Of a stretch of DNA of 64,000 nucleotides, positions 1-8,869 are shown piece by piece. Numbering within the stretch: the first letter of the stretch is position 1; each line of letters begins with the position of its first letter. The notes below the pieces were generated by a model. The model saw only the letters and a program-made list of their open reading frames with translations. It searched no databases and was not told where the DNA came from. The position numbers and the translations under genes are program-made. Source of the stretch: Spirosoma pollinicola (GTDB lineage Bacteria; Bacteroidota; Bacteroidia; Cytophagales; Spirosomataceae); contig NZ_CP025096.1 of assembly GCF_002831565.1 (NCBI RefSeq), positions 7,121,014 to 7,185,013 of the forward strand, in the 5' to 3' direction.

Positions 1-698
1 AACGTTGGCACGATAACCCGAATGGAGGAGCGTTTTGCAGACGGTTTACGAAGCGCAGCCCGGTACCAGTTTATCATGGCTTTCACTGCTCCCGGCTGCG
101 ACCAGGCTGCTTTATATTGTTGCAGATCGGCCCGTCGAAACGTCCCCGGACGACTACTTCCCAGCAACGTTTTAACCAATGCCGACCAGTTCCCTAAACT
201 TGACATAGTTTCAGGTAACCACGGTAGTTGAAAAAACCCGATGTACCAGCTTTTTCGCATTTGCCCGAAATCACGGCTGGCGAATTTCTTCATGACAACC
301 GGGTGCGGCACGTTCAATACAACTAACCGTTCAACCCGTTCGGGATACGAAACCGCCGTCCACCAGGCTACAGCCGCACCCCAGTCGTGGCCTACAATCA
401 CGGCTTTTTGCCGACCCGATGCGTCGATCAACCCAATTACATCCGCCACCAGCGTATCAAGACCATAGGCCTCAATCCCCGTTGGTTTATCGCTGAGATT
501 ATAGCCCCGCTGGTCGGGTGCCCAAACCCAGAAACCAGCTTCGGCTAACGCGTCAATCTGTTTTTTCCAGCCGTACCAGAATTCCGGGAAACCATGTAGC
601 AAAATGATAAGAGGCCCATCTTCCGACCCAGCCTGAACGACGTGTAACCTGACCGGGTCGCCAGCCTGCTTATTCGTTTCGACAAAAGTGTGTGTCAT
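1..698 (-). CDS. Alpha/beta hydrolase, epoxide-hydrolase-like (3' end outside window)
   Basis: Reading the minus strand from an ATG at 698 gives an open frame of about 232 residues that runs off the window edge, so the C-terminal part is missing. It has the oxyanion-hole motif HGFPEFWYGW (residues 35-44) and a nucleophile elbow GHDWGA with Asp105 as the expected nucleophile. Asp rather than Ser at the elbow, together with HGFPE, is typical of soluble epoxide hydrolases and haloalkane dehalogenases, which hydrolyse their substrate through an Asp-ester intermediate. The catalytic His would lie in the missing part. No signal peptide is seen, so it is probably cytoplasmic. The start lies 9 bp from the uxaC stop, so it may be the last gene of the minus-strand uxuA-uxaC transcript. 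The substrate cannot be told from sequence. Confidence 0.85.
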   Translation of the reverse strand, partial: MTHTFVETNKQAGDPVRLHVVQAGSEDGPLIILLHGFPEFWYGWKKQIDALAEAGFWVWAPDQRGYNLSDKPTGIEAYGLDTLVADVIGLIDASGRQKAVIVGHDWGAAVAWWTAVSYPERVERLVVLNVPHPVVMKKFASRDFGQMRKSWYIGFFQLPWLPETMSSLGNWSALVKTLLGSSRPGTFRRADLQQYKAAWSQPGAVKAMINWYRAALRKPSAKRSSIRVIVPT

Positions 699-707
699 TA
701 ACCGAGT

Positions 708-2138
708 TTAAAACCCGAAATACCGTTCGGCATTGCGATAACAGATGTCCTGCACGATTTGCCCCACCCACTCCACATCATTTGGCAATTCACCATTTTC
801 GATGTCATTACCGAAGATGTTGCAAAGAATTCGCCGAAAATACTCGTGGCGACTATAGGACACAAAGCTGCGAGAATCGGTGAGCATACCCACAAACGCG
901 CTCAATAAACCCATATTCGACAGTGTATTGATTTGCTTTTCCATGCCGTCTTTCTGATCAAGGAACCACCAGCCAGAGCCAAACTGCACTTTCCCTCGCA
1001 CAGACCCATCGTTGAAGTTGCCAATCATGGTTGCCATCACCTCATTATCGGCTGGATTGAGGTTATACAGAATCGTTTTTGCCAGTTTATCCCGGTCGTC
1101 CAAACCACCCAGAAACCGCGACAGCGAGGCCGCCTGTGGGAAATCGCCAATGCTATCCCAACCCGTATCGGGGCCCAGGTCGCGCAACCGGCGAACGTTG
1201 TTATTCCGAAGGGCACCGAGGTGAAACTGCTGTGTCCAGCCCTTTTCATGATCCCACTCGGCAAACTGCACCAGCATGAAAGATTTGAACTTCAGGACAT
1301 CTACCGGCGAGATGTCGACCCCTCGGCGTAAGTGGTCAAATATCCGCTGAACATCCCCCTCCTTATAGGGTTCGGCATAGATCATTTCGAGGCCGTGGTC
1401 AGATAGTCGGCACCCCATTTCGGCAAAGTAATCGTGACGGGATTTGAGCGCATCGAGGTATTGTGTCAGATTCTGAATCTCGCGGTTCGTTACCTCCGCC
1501 AGCTTTTGTATGTAACCCCTCAAAGCCGTTGGATCATCGGCAGCCATTGCCTTATCGGGGCGGAACGTAGGCAGAACTTTTGTCTTGAGGCTCGTTGTAC
1601 CGGCTGCCCGCTCCTGCGCCACTTTGCGATGGTGTTCGAGCGAATCCAGTGGATCATCGGTTGTACATACCACCCGTACTTCGAAATGCATCAGCAGTGC
1701 ACGTGCCGAAAGGCCCGGTAACTGTTCGTTGCAGGTATCATAAATAGCACGTGCAGTCGATGGATTGAGCACGTCGGTTATACCAAATGGATTTTTCAAC
1801 TCCAGATGCGACCAATGGTATAATGGGTTTCTGAGCGTATAGGGAATCGTTTCAGCCCATTTTTCAAACTTCTCCCAATCGCTTGCATTACCGGTGCAAT
1901 ACTGTTCGGGAATGCCATGCGTGCGCATGGCCCGCCATTTGTAGTGGTCGCCGTGAAGCCATAGTTGAGACATATTCTCGAACTGACGGTCGGAAGCAAT
2001 CTGATCGGGTGGCAGGTGGCAATGATAATCAATAATCGGCATTTGCCGGGCATAGTCATGGTAAAGCCGACGAGCGGTTTCAGTCTGTAACAGAAAGTCG
2101 TCGGACAGGAACGTAGAAGCAGGAGCAAGTGTATGCAT
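708..2138 (-). CDS. uxaC: Glucuronate (uronate) isomerase UxaC
   Basis: This 476-residue protein matches the usual length of UxaC, a TIM-barrel amidohydrolase-superfamily enzyme. UxaC isomerises D-glucuronate to D-fructuronate and D-galacturonate to D-tagaturonate, the first step of hexuronate breakdown in the cytoplasm. The metal-binding HxH is visible in MPIIDYHCHLPP (His39, His41), and the family-typical GSGWWFLDQKDGMEKQ and DSRSFVSYSRHEYFRR segments lie in the C-terminal third. It is on the minus strand, 45 bp downstream of the Uma2-like gene, which itself follows uxuA. The three probably share one transcript starting in the gap between uxuA and the transporter. Identification is firm from the overall sequence pattern. 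Confidence 0.95.
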   Translation of the reverse strand: MHTLAPASTFLSDDFLLQTETARRLYHDYARQMPIIDYHCHLPPDQIASDRQFENMSQLWLHGDHYKWRAMRTHGIPEQYCTGNASDWEKFEKWAETIPYTLRNPLYHWSHLELKNPFGITDVLNPSTARAIYDTCNEQLPGLSARALLMHFEVRVVCTTDDPLDSLEHHRKVAQERAAGTTSLKTKVLPTFRPDKAMAADDPTALRGYIQKLAEVTNREIQNLTQYLDALKSRHDYFAEMGCRLSDHGLEMIYAEPYKEGDVQRIFDHLRRGVDISPVDVLKFKSFMLVQFAEWDHEKGWTQQFHLGALRNNNVRRLRDLGPDTGWDSIGDFPQAASLSRFLGGLDDRDKLAKTILYNLNPADNEVMATMIGNFNDGSVRGKVQFGSGWWFLDQKDGMEKQINTLSNMGLLSAFVGMLTDSRSFVSYSRHEYFRRILCNIFGNDIENGELPNDVEWVGQIVQDICYRNAERYFGF

Positions 2139-2183
2139 AGATGGTAAAGCAAAAGCCGGGTAGTTTCTCCCGGCTTCATATTA

Positions 2184-2849
2184 TTATTTTGTTCGATTCA
2201 TTAAATTGTCAGGTATAAATTCGCATTCTGGCAATACCTCAACAGTCTGGCTCCAATCGCGAATAATCCAGTCTTTACCTGATTCGGCAATCCATACTTT
2301 ACGGGATTTTGTAAATAGCCAGATTACCTTTTCGACGCCGAACTCAAGGAAGTTAGTCGTTTTTTTTTCGTAGTACTCAAAGGATGATTCGAACTGCCCC
2401 ATATCGGCTTTTGTATCTACCTCAATTGCTATTTTAGGCGGAACCCAAGCGTATTTGCTCCAATCTTCTCCTTCTAATTGCTGAAGCATAAAGACAGCGA
2501 CATCACAAGACCGCCAATCACCTTTTTTAAACTGGACGCCTAGTTCATTTCCTGCTACAGCATAGATATCCATATCTAATGTCGATGACAGTTGAAAAAT
2601 TAACCGGCTCACCAACAAGCTTTGTAAAATACTTGAACCCATAACCTGTTCAACCGTTTTCGTGCCCTTCAGTACTTCCTGATAACCGACATAGTACACT
2701 GGCTTACCATCCCACATTTCATAGACAAGTGATTTGAGTAAGCGAGCGCGTTCAACACGGCGCTGGCGTTGTTCTGGTGTAAGAGGAGAATGTTTCGGCT
2801 TATTGATGGCTTCCATAGTTTGCATACGTTGGCTAGTGCAAGATACCAA
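2184..2849 (-). CDS. Uma2 / DUF820-type putative restriction-fold nuclease
   Basis: This 221-residue protein has the Uma2 (DUF820) pattern: an Asp in DWRSCDVAVF, then PPKIAIEVDTKADM giving a PD-(D/E)XK-like E-x-D-x-K core, then a region in which the chain folds back (SFEYYEKKTTNFLEFGVEKVIWLF). Family members have a restriction-endonuclease fold but their natural role is mostly unknown, so nuclease activity is inferred. The N-terminal 70 residues are basic (LTPEQRQRRVERARLLKSLVYE). The start could instead be Met12 at 2816, which leaves more room after uxuA. It sits between uxuA and uxaC on the same strand (30 and 45 bp gaps), with no obvious link to sugar-acid catabolism, and looks somewhat more AT-rich than its neighbours, so it may be a later insertion. 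Confidence 0.75.
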   Translation of the reverse strand: MVSCTSQRMQTMEAINKPKHSPLTPEQRQRRVERARLLKSLVYEMWDGKPVYYVGYQEVLKGTKTVEQVMGSSILQSLLVSRLIFQLSSTLDMDIYAVAGNELGVQFKKGDWRSCDVAVFMLQQLEGEDWSKYAWVPPKIAIEVDTKADMGQFESSFEYYEKKTTNFLEFGVEKVIWLFTKSRKVWIAESGKDWIIRDWSQTVEVLPECEFIPDNLMNRTK

Positions 2850-2879
2850 AAAAAATCCAAAAACGGGCCTGTCTCCCAG

Positions 2880-4064
2880 CTACTCGACCGCCGACAAGCC
2901 TACCATCAATCCACGCAATTCGGCCAGACCGCGCAGGCGACCAATGGCCGTGTAGCCAGGGTTCGTCCGTTTCCCTGAGGTTAAATCATCCAGCATCCGG
3001 TGGCCGTGGTCTGGCCGAAAAGGTATTCGGGTATCGGGTCGGCCAGCTAATTGACGCCTTTTTTGTTCGGCAAGTAACGCCCGCATAACCCCCGCCATAG
3101 GCACATCGCCCTCCAGGTGATTCGCTTCCTGAAAGCTGCCATCTCTATCACGTTGGGTGCTACGGAGGTGAACAAAATGAATGCTTGCCCCTAATCTGTC
3201 TGCCATGCCTACCAGGTCGTTATCTGCCCGAACCCCATACGAACCGGTACAGAAACACAACCCATTGGCAGGCGAGTTAACAGCGGCCAACAGCGCGCGG
3301 GCATCGGCCTCTGTACTCACTACGCGCGGCAGTCCCAGAATAGGATACGGTGGATCGTCGGGGTGAATAGCCAGTCGAACCCCTACTGATTCAGCCACAG
3401 GCACAATTTCGCGCAGGAAGGCATACAAATTCTGGCGCAACTCGCGGTCGCTGATGTCTTTGTAGGCATCCAGCGCATCGCGAAATTTTTCAACGGTGTA
3501 ACTTTCTTCCGAACCGGGCAATCCCGCAATGATCGTGCGTGTCAGGCGCTTCACCTGGGCATCGGTCATGCCATCGAGCGTAGCGCGTGCATTGCGCTTT
3601 TGCTCCTCATTATAGAGGTACTGAGCGCCCGGCCGCTGGAGAATATAAAGCTCGAAAGCGGCAAATTCGGTGGCATCGAAGCGCAACCCCGTAGATCCGT
3701 CGGGCATGGGAAAGTCGAGATCCGTCCGGGTCCAGTCGAGTACTGGCATAAAGTTGTAACAAACCGTGTCGATACCCGCTTTCGCCAAGTTAACAATCGA
3801 ATCTTTGTAATTGTCAATGTATCGAAGAAAATCGCCCGATCGGGTTTTGATACCCTCGTGTACCGGAATACTCTCCACTACCGACCAGGTCAGCCCTTTC
3901 GCTTCTATCAGCGCCTTACGGCTGATGATTTCATCAAGCGTCCATACCTCCCCATTTGGAATAGGATGCAGGGCCGTTACAATACCGGTGGCACCTGCCT
4001 GCCGTATGTCGTTGAGCGATACGGGGTCATTTGGACCGAACCACCGCCAGGTTTGTTCAAGCAT
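2880..4064 (-). CDS. uxuA: Mannonate dehydratase UxuA
   Basis: The 394-residue product is the same length as Escherichia coli UxuA. The enzyme dehydrates D-mannonate to 2-keto-3-deoxy-D-gluconate in the cytoplasm. Family features include the N-terminal MLEQTWRWFGPNDPVSLNDIRQAGATGIVTALH, the mid-region RLAIHPDDPPYPILGLPR, NGLCFCTGSYG with the metal-site Cys, SIHFVHLRS and the C-terminal PFRPDHGHRMLDD, which together supply the His, Cys, His and Asp metal ligands. It is divergent from the transporter gene with 72 bp between the two starts, so both probably share a control region. Mannonate would have to be supplied by a fructuronate reductase (UxuB), which is not seen in this window. Confidence 0.95.
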   Translation of the reverse strand: MLEQTWRWFGPNDPVSLNDIRQAGATGIVTALHPIPNGEVWTLDEIISRKALIEAKGLTWSVVESIPVHEGIKTRSGDFLRYIDNYKDSIVNLAKAGIDTVCYNFMPVLDWTRTDLDFPMPDGSTGLRFDATEFAAFELYILQRPGAQYLYNEEQKRNARATLDGMTDAQVKRLTRTIIAGLPGSEESYTVEKFRDALDAYKDISDRELRQNLYAFLREIVPVAESVGVRLAIHPDDPPYPILGLPRVVSTEADARALLAAVNSPANGLCFCTGSYGVRADNDLVGMADRLGASIHFVHLRSTQRDRDGSFQEANHLEGDVPMAGVMRALLAEQKRRQLAGRPDTRIPFRPDHGHRMLDDLTSGKRTNPGYTAIGRLRGLAELRGLMVGLSAVE

Positions 4065-4136
4065 AATCGAGTTAGTTGGTTAGTAAAAAAGCACCTATCC
4101 TGCCTTTTCTCCCCAAATCTCCTATCTGATTTACAA

Positions 4137-5486
4137 ATGCCAACCCCTTCTGGCCGCTTCCGGTGGCGAATTGTTGCGTTACTTTTTCTGGCAACGACGA
4201 TAAACTATATAGATAGGCAAGTGCTGTCATTCACGATGACAGATGAAATCTTTCGGAAAGACATGCTTGATATGGCCCCTGATGCCATACTAACTAAAGA
4301 AGCTACAGATCGATTTAAAGTACTCTATGGCGACGTTGATGCAGCGTTCAAATTTGCGTATGCGATTGGTTTTCTACTTATGGGCTGGATCATTGACCGT
4401 GTTGGCACCCGGCGAGGTTTTTCGCTGGGTATCCTGCTCTGGAGCGTTGCCGCCGTGCTCACGGCCTCTATTAATACCATTGTTGGCCTCCGCTGGATGA
4501 GGGCATTGCTGGGTTTGGGTGAAGCGGCTAATTTCCCCTCGTCGGTAAAAACCATAGCCGACTGGTTTCCCCGACGCGAACGCTCGTTTGCCAGTGGGCT
4601 TTTCAACGCCGGCACCAACGTGGGCATTATCCTGACGGCGCTGGTCGTTCCCTATTTGATTTTGCATTTTGGCTGGCGAAGTTCATTTTTGATTACCGGC
4701 GTTTTGGGGTTTGGCTTGCTGATTTTCTGGTGGTTTATGTACAGAAAGCCGGAGAGAAGTCCCCAGCTCTCGGCCAAAGAACTGGCCTACATTCGGCGGG
4801 ATAAAGAGGAAATTGTTCCCATTAAGGTGTCCTGGGGGCGATTGTTAGGCTATAAACAAACCTGGGCTTTTGCCTTGGGAAAGTTCTTGGCCGACCCCAT
4901 CTGGTGGTTCTATATGTCCTGGCTTCCCGATTTTTTTAACTCAAATGATGCCCTCGACGAAAAACTCGACCTCAACAGTTTCGGCGTTCCTTTCCTGATC
5001 ATATACATCGTTTCTGATGCGGGTAGTGTCTTTTTTGGCTGGCTCAGCACCCAGTTTATGCGGTGGGGCTGGTCGGCCAACCGGGCCCGCAAAACGACCT
5101 TACTCATCTGTGCGCTCTGTGTAGTGCCCATATTCTTTGCAGCCAAAACCAGCAGCTTAACGGTTGCTATTGCACTCATTTCGCTGGCAACAGCCGCTCA
5201 TCAGGGCTGGGCAGCCAATATGTATACCTTCGCATCAGACTTATTTCCGAAGAATGTGGTTGCATCCGTAACCGGAATTGGTGGTATGTTTGGCGCCGTG
5301 GGTGGTATCTTGCTGGCACTATTGGCGGGACGTATCATTACTGCGTTTGGCTATTTACCTATGTTCATTATTGCCAGCTGTTCGTATTTGATCGCGCTGG
5401 TTATTATCCATATGGTCTTACCAAAGCTGGAGCCGGTACGACCCGAGGAGTTAATGAGCGACTATAGTATCGACAAAAAACTGTAA
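4137..5486 (+). CDS. MFS hexuronate transporter (ExuT-like)
   Basis: The chosen start (4137, MPTPSGRFRW) gives 449 residues. The frame stays open 537 bp further upstream, but that stretch lies antisense to uxuA and has no signal of being translated. The protein is a 12-helix major facilitator of the anion:cation symporter (ACS) type: TINYIDRQVLSF in helix 1, the loop GWIIDRVGTRRGF, GLGEAANFPSSVKTIADWFPRRERSFASGLFNAGTNVG around helices 4-5, and a second half starting near RKTTLLICALCVV. Such proteins take up glucuronate or galacturonate by proton symport. The genes on both sides (uxuA, uxaC, kdgK, uxaB) agree with that substrate. kdgK follows 40 bp downstream. Confidence 0.88.
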   Translation: MPTPSGRFRWRIVALLFLATTINYIDRQVLSFTMTDEIFRKDMLDMAPDAILTKEATDRFKVLYGDVDAAFKFAYAIGFLLMGWIIDRVGTRRGFSLGILLWSVAAVLTASINTIVGLRWMRALLGLGEAANFPSSVKTIADWFPRRERSFASGLFNAGTNVGIILTALVVPYLILHFGWRSSFLITGVLGFGLLIFWWFMYRKPERSPQLSAKELAYIRRDKEEIVPIKVSWGRLLGYKQTWAFALGKFLADPIWWFYMSWLPDFFNSNDALDEKLDLNSFGVPFLIIYIVSDAGSVFFGWLSTQFMRWGWSANRARKTTLLICALCVVPIFFAAKTSSLTVAIALISLATAAHQGWAANMYTFASDLFPKNVVASVTGIGGMFGAVGGILLALLAGRIITAFGYLPMFIIASCSYLIALVIIHMVLPKLEPVRPEELMSDYSIDKKL

Positions 5487-5526
5487 TTACGCTTTCTTAC
5501 CTTGTTTTTAGACATTCATCGTACCC

Positions 5527-6519
5527 ATGAAAATTGTCACTTTTGGCGAAGTTATGCTTCGATTAAGTCCTCCCGGTGTTGAGCGGTTTGCGCAAACAGA
5601 CACGCTGGATATGCACTTCGGCGGCACCGAAGCCAACGTAGCCGTATCCCTGGCTCAGTTTGGTTTACAGGCGGCTCATGTAACCCGTTTCCCAGACCAT
5701 GCCCTTGGGCGGGCGGCTTCGGGTTATCTGCGCAAGTATGCTGTTGATACGCAACATATACGCTACGGGGATGGACGATTGGGCCTTTATTTCCTGGAAA
5801 CGGGCGCCGGTAGTCGGGCTAGCCGAATTATTTATGACCGGGTCAATTCGGCCTTCGCACGTATTCGTCCTGATGACATTGATTGGGAGTCGATACTGGC
5901 GGGTGCTTCGTGGTTTCACTGGACAGGCATCACCTCTGCCCTTTCGCAGGGTGCCGCCGATTGTTTGCTGGCGGGCATCCAAACCGCAAACCGGCTGGGC
6001 GTTCCGGTTTCAACCGATATTGTTTACCGCAGCAATTTGTGGCAGTATGGCCGAACACCCCAGGAAATTATGCCCGCTCTCACCGCAGGCTGTACCCTGG
6101 TATTAGGTAGTAAAAACCTGTTCTCTGAACTATATGGTGTTGTGGGCAGCACCTTTCAGGAATCGGGGCGGGCACTGATGAAACGGTTTCCGAATGTGCG
6201 TTACGTTACCGATACCAAACGAAAATCCATCAGCGCATCGCACAATCAACTGTCGGCCAAATTGTTCGATGGCGAAACCGTCTATAAATCAAGAATACAT
6301 GATATAAACCCCATCACAGATCGGATTGGTACAGGAGATGCTTATATGGCCGGGTTGATTTATGGCCTACTCACCTTTAACGACCTGCAACGAGCAATAG
6401 AATTTGGTACAGCAGCTTCGGCACTAAAGCATACTATTTCAGGCGACGTAAATCTGTCAACTATTGCCGAGGTCGAGACATTGGCAAGTGGCGACACTTC
6501 CGGCAAATTGAAGCGATAA
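5527..6519 (+). CDS. kdgK: 2-keto-3-deoxygluconate kinase (PfkB family)
   Basis: This 330-residue PfkB-family sugar kinase starts MKIVTFGEVMLRLSPPG and has the substrate-binding FGGTEANVAVSLAQFG near residue 31. The C-terminal anion-hole/catalytic motif is DRIGTGDAYMAG, with Asp271 as the expected base. KdgK phosphorylates 2-keto-3-deoxygluconate with ATP, giving KDPG for the Eda aldolase. It shares a strand with the transporter gene (40 bp gap) and completes the kinase step after UxuA. An Eda aldolase gene is not in the window. Assignment to KDG rather than another keto-sugar rests on the MLRLSPP start and on context. Confidence 0.9.
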   Translation: MKIVTFGEVMLRLSPPGVERFAQTDTLDMHFGGTEANVAVSLAQFGLQAAHVTRFPDHALGRAASGYLRKYAVDTQHIRYGDGRLGLYFLETGAGSRASRIIYDRVNSAFARIRPDDIDWESILAGASWFHWTGITSALSQGAADCLLAGIQTANRLGVPVSTDIVYRSNLWQYGRTPQEIMPALTAGCTLVLGSKNLFSELYGVVGSTFQESGRALMKRFPNVRYVTDTKRKSISASHNQLSAKLFDGETVYKSRIHDINPITDRIGTGDAYMAGLIYGLLTFNDLQRAIEFGTAASALKHTISGDVNLSTIAEVETLASGDTSGKLKR

Positions 6520-6851
6520 AGGTCGGCCCGATTTTTATGTTCGTGAAATTCGCAACGATTTATTGCTCAGTCACCTACCGATTTCCAAAAGAAATGCTCA
6601 TTAGCTATAGATCGCTGATTTTTATGATCGCCAGTATTTACAGTGATTTTTGTCTAAATCTAAGGGGGAATCAGTCATTTTATTGAATTAAAACATGAAA
6701 AATTGCAGAGACCATAAGAATCAGCGGGCTATTGATAATAGCTCTTTCGATAAAATAGCCGCTAGGTTAACGATGTAGTTCGTATTATTGCTGAATTATG
6801 ACTAACCAGTGCAAATCTTCACTTTCTGTTAATAGTAAACCTGTCTGACCG
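6520..6851 (+). promoter_or_regulatory. kdgK-uxaB intergenic region with two alternative hairpins
   Basis: These 332 bp hold no convincing gene. The GCTATT word at 6728-6733 can pair either with AATAGC at 6737-6742 (6 bp, 3-nt loop) or, extended as AGCG-GCTATT from 6723, with 6754-6763. The two structures exclude each other. The segment ends about 90 nt before uxaB and may be a leader or an operator region. No clear TAnnTTTG promoter was found. The interpretation is weak. Confidence 0.3.
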
Positions 6852-8393
6852 ATGACCGCAGACCCGCTTGACGCACATCCAACCATGGCTAAATTAACCC
6901 GTTCGACCCACCCCGCTCCCGTTTTTCCCGAAAAGATTCTGCAATTCGGTACCGGCGTTCTTTTACGCGGATTACCCGATTATTTGGTTCAAAAAGCGAA
7001 TAATGAAGGTCGATTCGAGGGCTCCATAGTTGTTGTCAAATCGACGGATAGTCAGACTGATGAATTTTCAGAACAGGATAACCTGTATACGGTTGCTGTT
7101 CGGGGTTTTCAGCAAGGACAGGAAGTTACCGAGAATGTGATAGTATCGGCCATTAGTCGGGTATTGGCAGCCCAAACCCAATGGAGTGAAGTGCTGAAGC
7201 TGGCCCGAAATCCTAAATTACAGATCATCGTTTCCAATACCACCGAAATTGGGCTGAACTACGTTGAAGAAAGCATTTTCCAGAATCCACCTCAGTCATT
7301 TCCGGCGAAATTAACGTCATTTCTGTACGAGCGCTTCCGTAGCGTTGGCGGGTCAAAAGCCAAAGGGCTGGTTGTTATTCCAACCGAACTGGTAACCGAC
7401 AACGGGCTGAAACTACGCGATGCCGTTGAACGGCTGGCGCAATTCAATGAGTTGGGCAAGTTGTTTACCAAATGGCTAAAGTTCCACGTTCGGTTTTGTA
7501 ATTCGCTCGTCGACCGCATCGTTACCCGCCCAACAGACGATTCCCAGAAAATATTGCAGCAGGAGGTTGGCTATGAAGATTCGTTGCTCACCTTCACCGA
7601 GCCTTACTACCTGTGGGCCATTGAGGGCGACGACCGCGTTCGGGAAACTCTGTCCTTTGCAGGCCCATCCAGCCCTCAGATAATTATTGACGAAGACATC
7701 AATTTTTATAAAGAGCGCAAGCTTCGGGTGCTGAACGGCACGCATACACTCACTATGCCATTGGGCTATTTGTTAGGACTGGAAACGGTAGCCGACGAAA
7801 TGCGCCACCCGACTATGAGCAAGTTTATCGAGTCGTTGATGCTTAACGAAATTGTGCCGACAGTACCCCATTACGACATTCCGGGTATGGATAAAGCCGC
7901 CGTGACGCAGTTTGCCAACGATGTGCTTGATCGGTTTCGCAACCCTCACCTCGATCATTTATTACTTAAAATCTCGCTGCAACAAACCGCCAAAATGCAG
8001 GCTCGCAATGTAGCTACGCTGCAACGGTATTACGAACAAACCCATGAGGTACCCAAACTGATGGCGTTGGGCTTTGCTGCTTACCTGCTTTTCATGAAAG
8101 TGGTTCGGGAAGAACATGGACAGTTTTTCGGCGAAATTGCCCTGGCAAGTGGAGGTAGTCTTAACTACCCAATTCAGGACGATAAAGCCGGGTATTTTTA
8201 TGGTGACTGGAAAACCGTAAAAGAGCGCGCTCCGGCAACGGTACAAACGTTTGTGCAAAGTGTACTGTCAGACAAAACACTTTGGCAAACCGATCTGACG
8301 ACCCTGCCGGGTTTCAGCGACGCCGTTGCCAAAGACCTGAATTTATTGCTGACTAAAGGTGTGGTCAAAACGCTGGAAAGTGCGGTAGCGTAA
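6852..8393 (+). CDS. uxaB: Tagaturonate reductase (altronate oxidoreductase) UxaB-like
   Basis: The protein has 513 residues, or 502 if Met12 (MAKLTRSTH, 6885) is the start. It belongs to the long-chain mannitol dehydrogenase/UxaB family. The Rossmann-type N terminus reads PEKILQFGTGVLLRGLPDYLVQKAN, VVVVKST follows as the next strand, and the active-site region is ERKLRVLNGTHTLTMPLGYLLG with the K...N..H residues of this family. UxaB reduces D-tagaturonate to D-altronate with NADH. The N-terminal FGTG..LRG pattern is closer to UxaB than to UxuB, but a role on fructuronate cannot be excluded, especially since UxuA is present nearby and altronate dehydratase (UxaA) is not. It is separated from kdgK by 332 bp and ends 14 bp before a strong hairpin. 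Confidence 0.85.
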   Translation: MTADPLDAHPTMAKLTRSTHPAPVFPEKILQFGTGVLLRGLPDYLVQKANNEGRFEGSIVVVKSTDSQTDEFSEQDNLYTVAVRGFQQGQEVTENVIVSAISRVLAAQTQWSEVLKLARNPKLQIIVSNTTEIGLNYVEESIFQNPPQSFPAKLTSFLYERFRSVGGSKAKGLVVIPTELVTDNGLKLRDAVERLAQFNELGKLFTKWLKFHVRFCNSLVDRIVTRPTDDSQKILQQEVGYEDSLLTFTEPYYLWAIEGDDRVRETLSFAGPSSPQIIIDEDINFYKERKLRVLNGTHTLTMPLGYLLGLETVADEMRHPTMSKFIESLMLNEIVPTVPHYDIPGMDKAAVTQFANDVLDRFRNPHLDHLLLKISLQQTAKMQARNVATLQRYYEQTHEVPKLMALGFAAYLLFMKVVREEHGQFFGEIALASGGSLNYPIQDDKAGYFYGDWKTVKERAPATVQTFVQSVLSDKTLWQTDLTTLPGFSDAVAKDLNLLLTKGVVKTLESAVA

Positions 8394-8407
8394 GTACAAG
8401 TGCACAA

Positions 8408-8463
8408 ATGCCAGAAGGCCGCGATGAAACAGGATTATCTGTTTCATCGCGGCCTTCTGGCAT
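8408..8463. terminator. Perfect 25-bp inverted repeat between convergent uxaB and HIT genes
   Basis: The arms at 8408-8432 and 8439-8463 are perfect complements with a 6-nt loop (gattat). The hairpin lies between two convergent stops (8393 and 8474). On the minus strand six T residues precede it rather than follow it, and no T tract follows on the plus strand, so it is not a textbook intrinsic terminator. A bidirectional transcript-end or stabilising hairpin is the likely role. Confidence 0.65.
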
Positions 8464-8473
8464 AAAAAAGTTC

Positions 8474-8863
8474 TTACAAGAAACTCCTTATTTTCGCTGC
8501 TGTTACGGTTAAATCATCCTGACTTGGCTTCATTTTATTGTTAAAATTCATGTCGGCCATAGAGTTGAGCGGAATAAGGTGAACGTGCGCATGTGGCACT
8601 TCCAGACCCACCACCGCCACGCCAATACGCTTACAGGGAACCGCTTTCTCGATAGCCGGAGCCACCTTTTTAGCAAACGCCATGAGGCCCATATAGAGGT
8701 CGTCATCCAGATCGAATAGATAATCGACTTCTTTTTTAGGGATAACCAGCGTATGCCCCGTTGTGGTCGGCATGACATCCAGGAAAGCCAGATAATCGTC
8801 CGTTTCGGCAATTTTGTGGGCTGGAATCTCACCAGCAACGATTCGGGAGAAAATAGACGGCAT
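8474..8863 (-). CDS. HIT-family nucleotide hydrolase/transferase
   Basis: The 129-residue protein is a complete single-domain histidine-triad protein. The triad HAHVHL (His-x-His-x-His) is at about residues 91-96, preceded by the fold's typical GHTLVIPKKEVDYLFDL. It begins MPSIFSRIVAGEIPAHKI, the standard HinT/HIT opening. Such proteins hydrolyse purine nucleoside phosphoramidates or dinucleoside polyphosphates through a covalent His-AMP intermediate in the cytoplasm. The exact substrate is not readable from sequence. It lies 89 bp downstream of greA on the same strand. A 3-nt change within HAHVHL would abolish the family call, but all three His are present. Confidence 0.92.
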   Translation of the reverse strand: MPSIFSRIVAGEIPAHKIAETDDYLAFLDVMPTTTGHTLVIPKKEVDYLFDLDDDLYMGLMAFAKKVAPAIEKAVPCKRIGVAVVGLEVPHAHVHLIPLNSMADMNFNNKMKPSQDDLTVTAAKIRSFL

Positions 8864-8869
8864 AACTAA

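Noticed and set aside
3600..4136. Long N-terminal extension of the transporter frame
   Set aside because: It is antisense to uxuA and not hydrophobic like the rest. The first helix begins right after the ATG at 4137.
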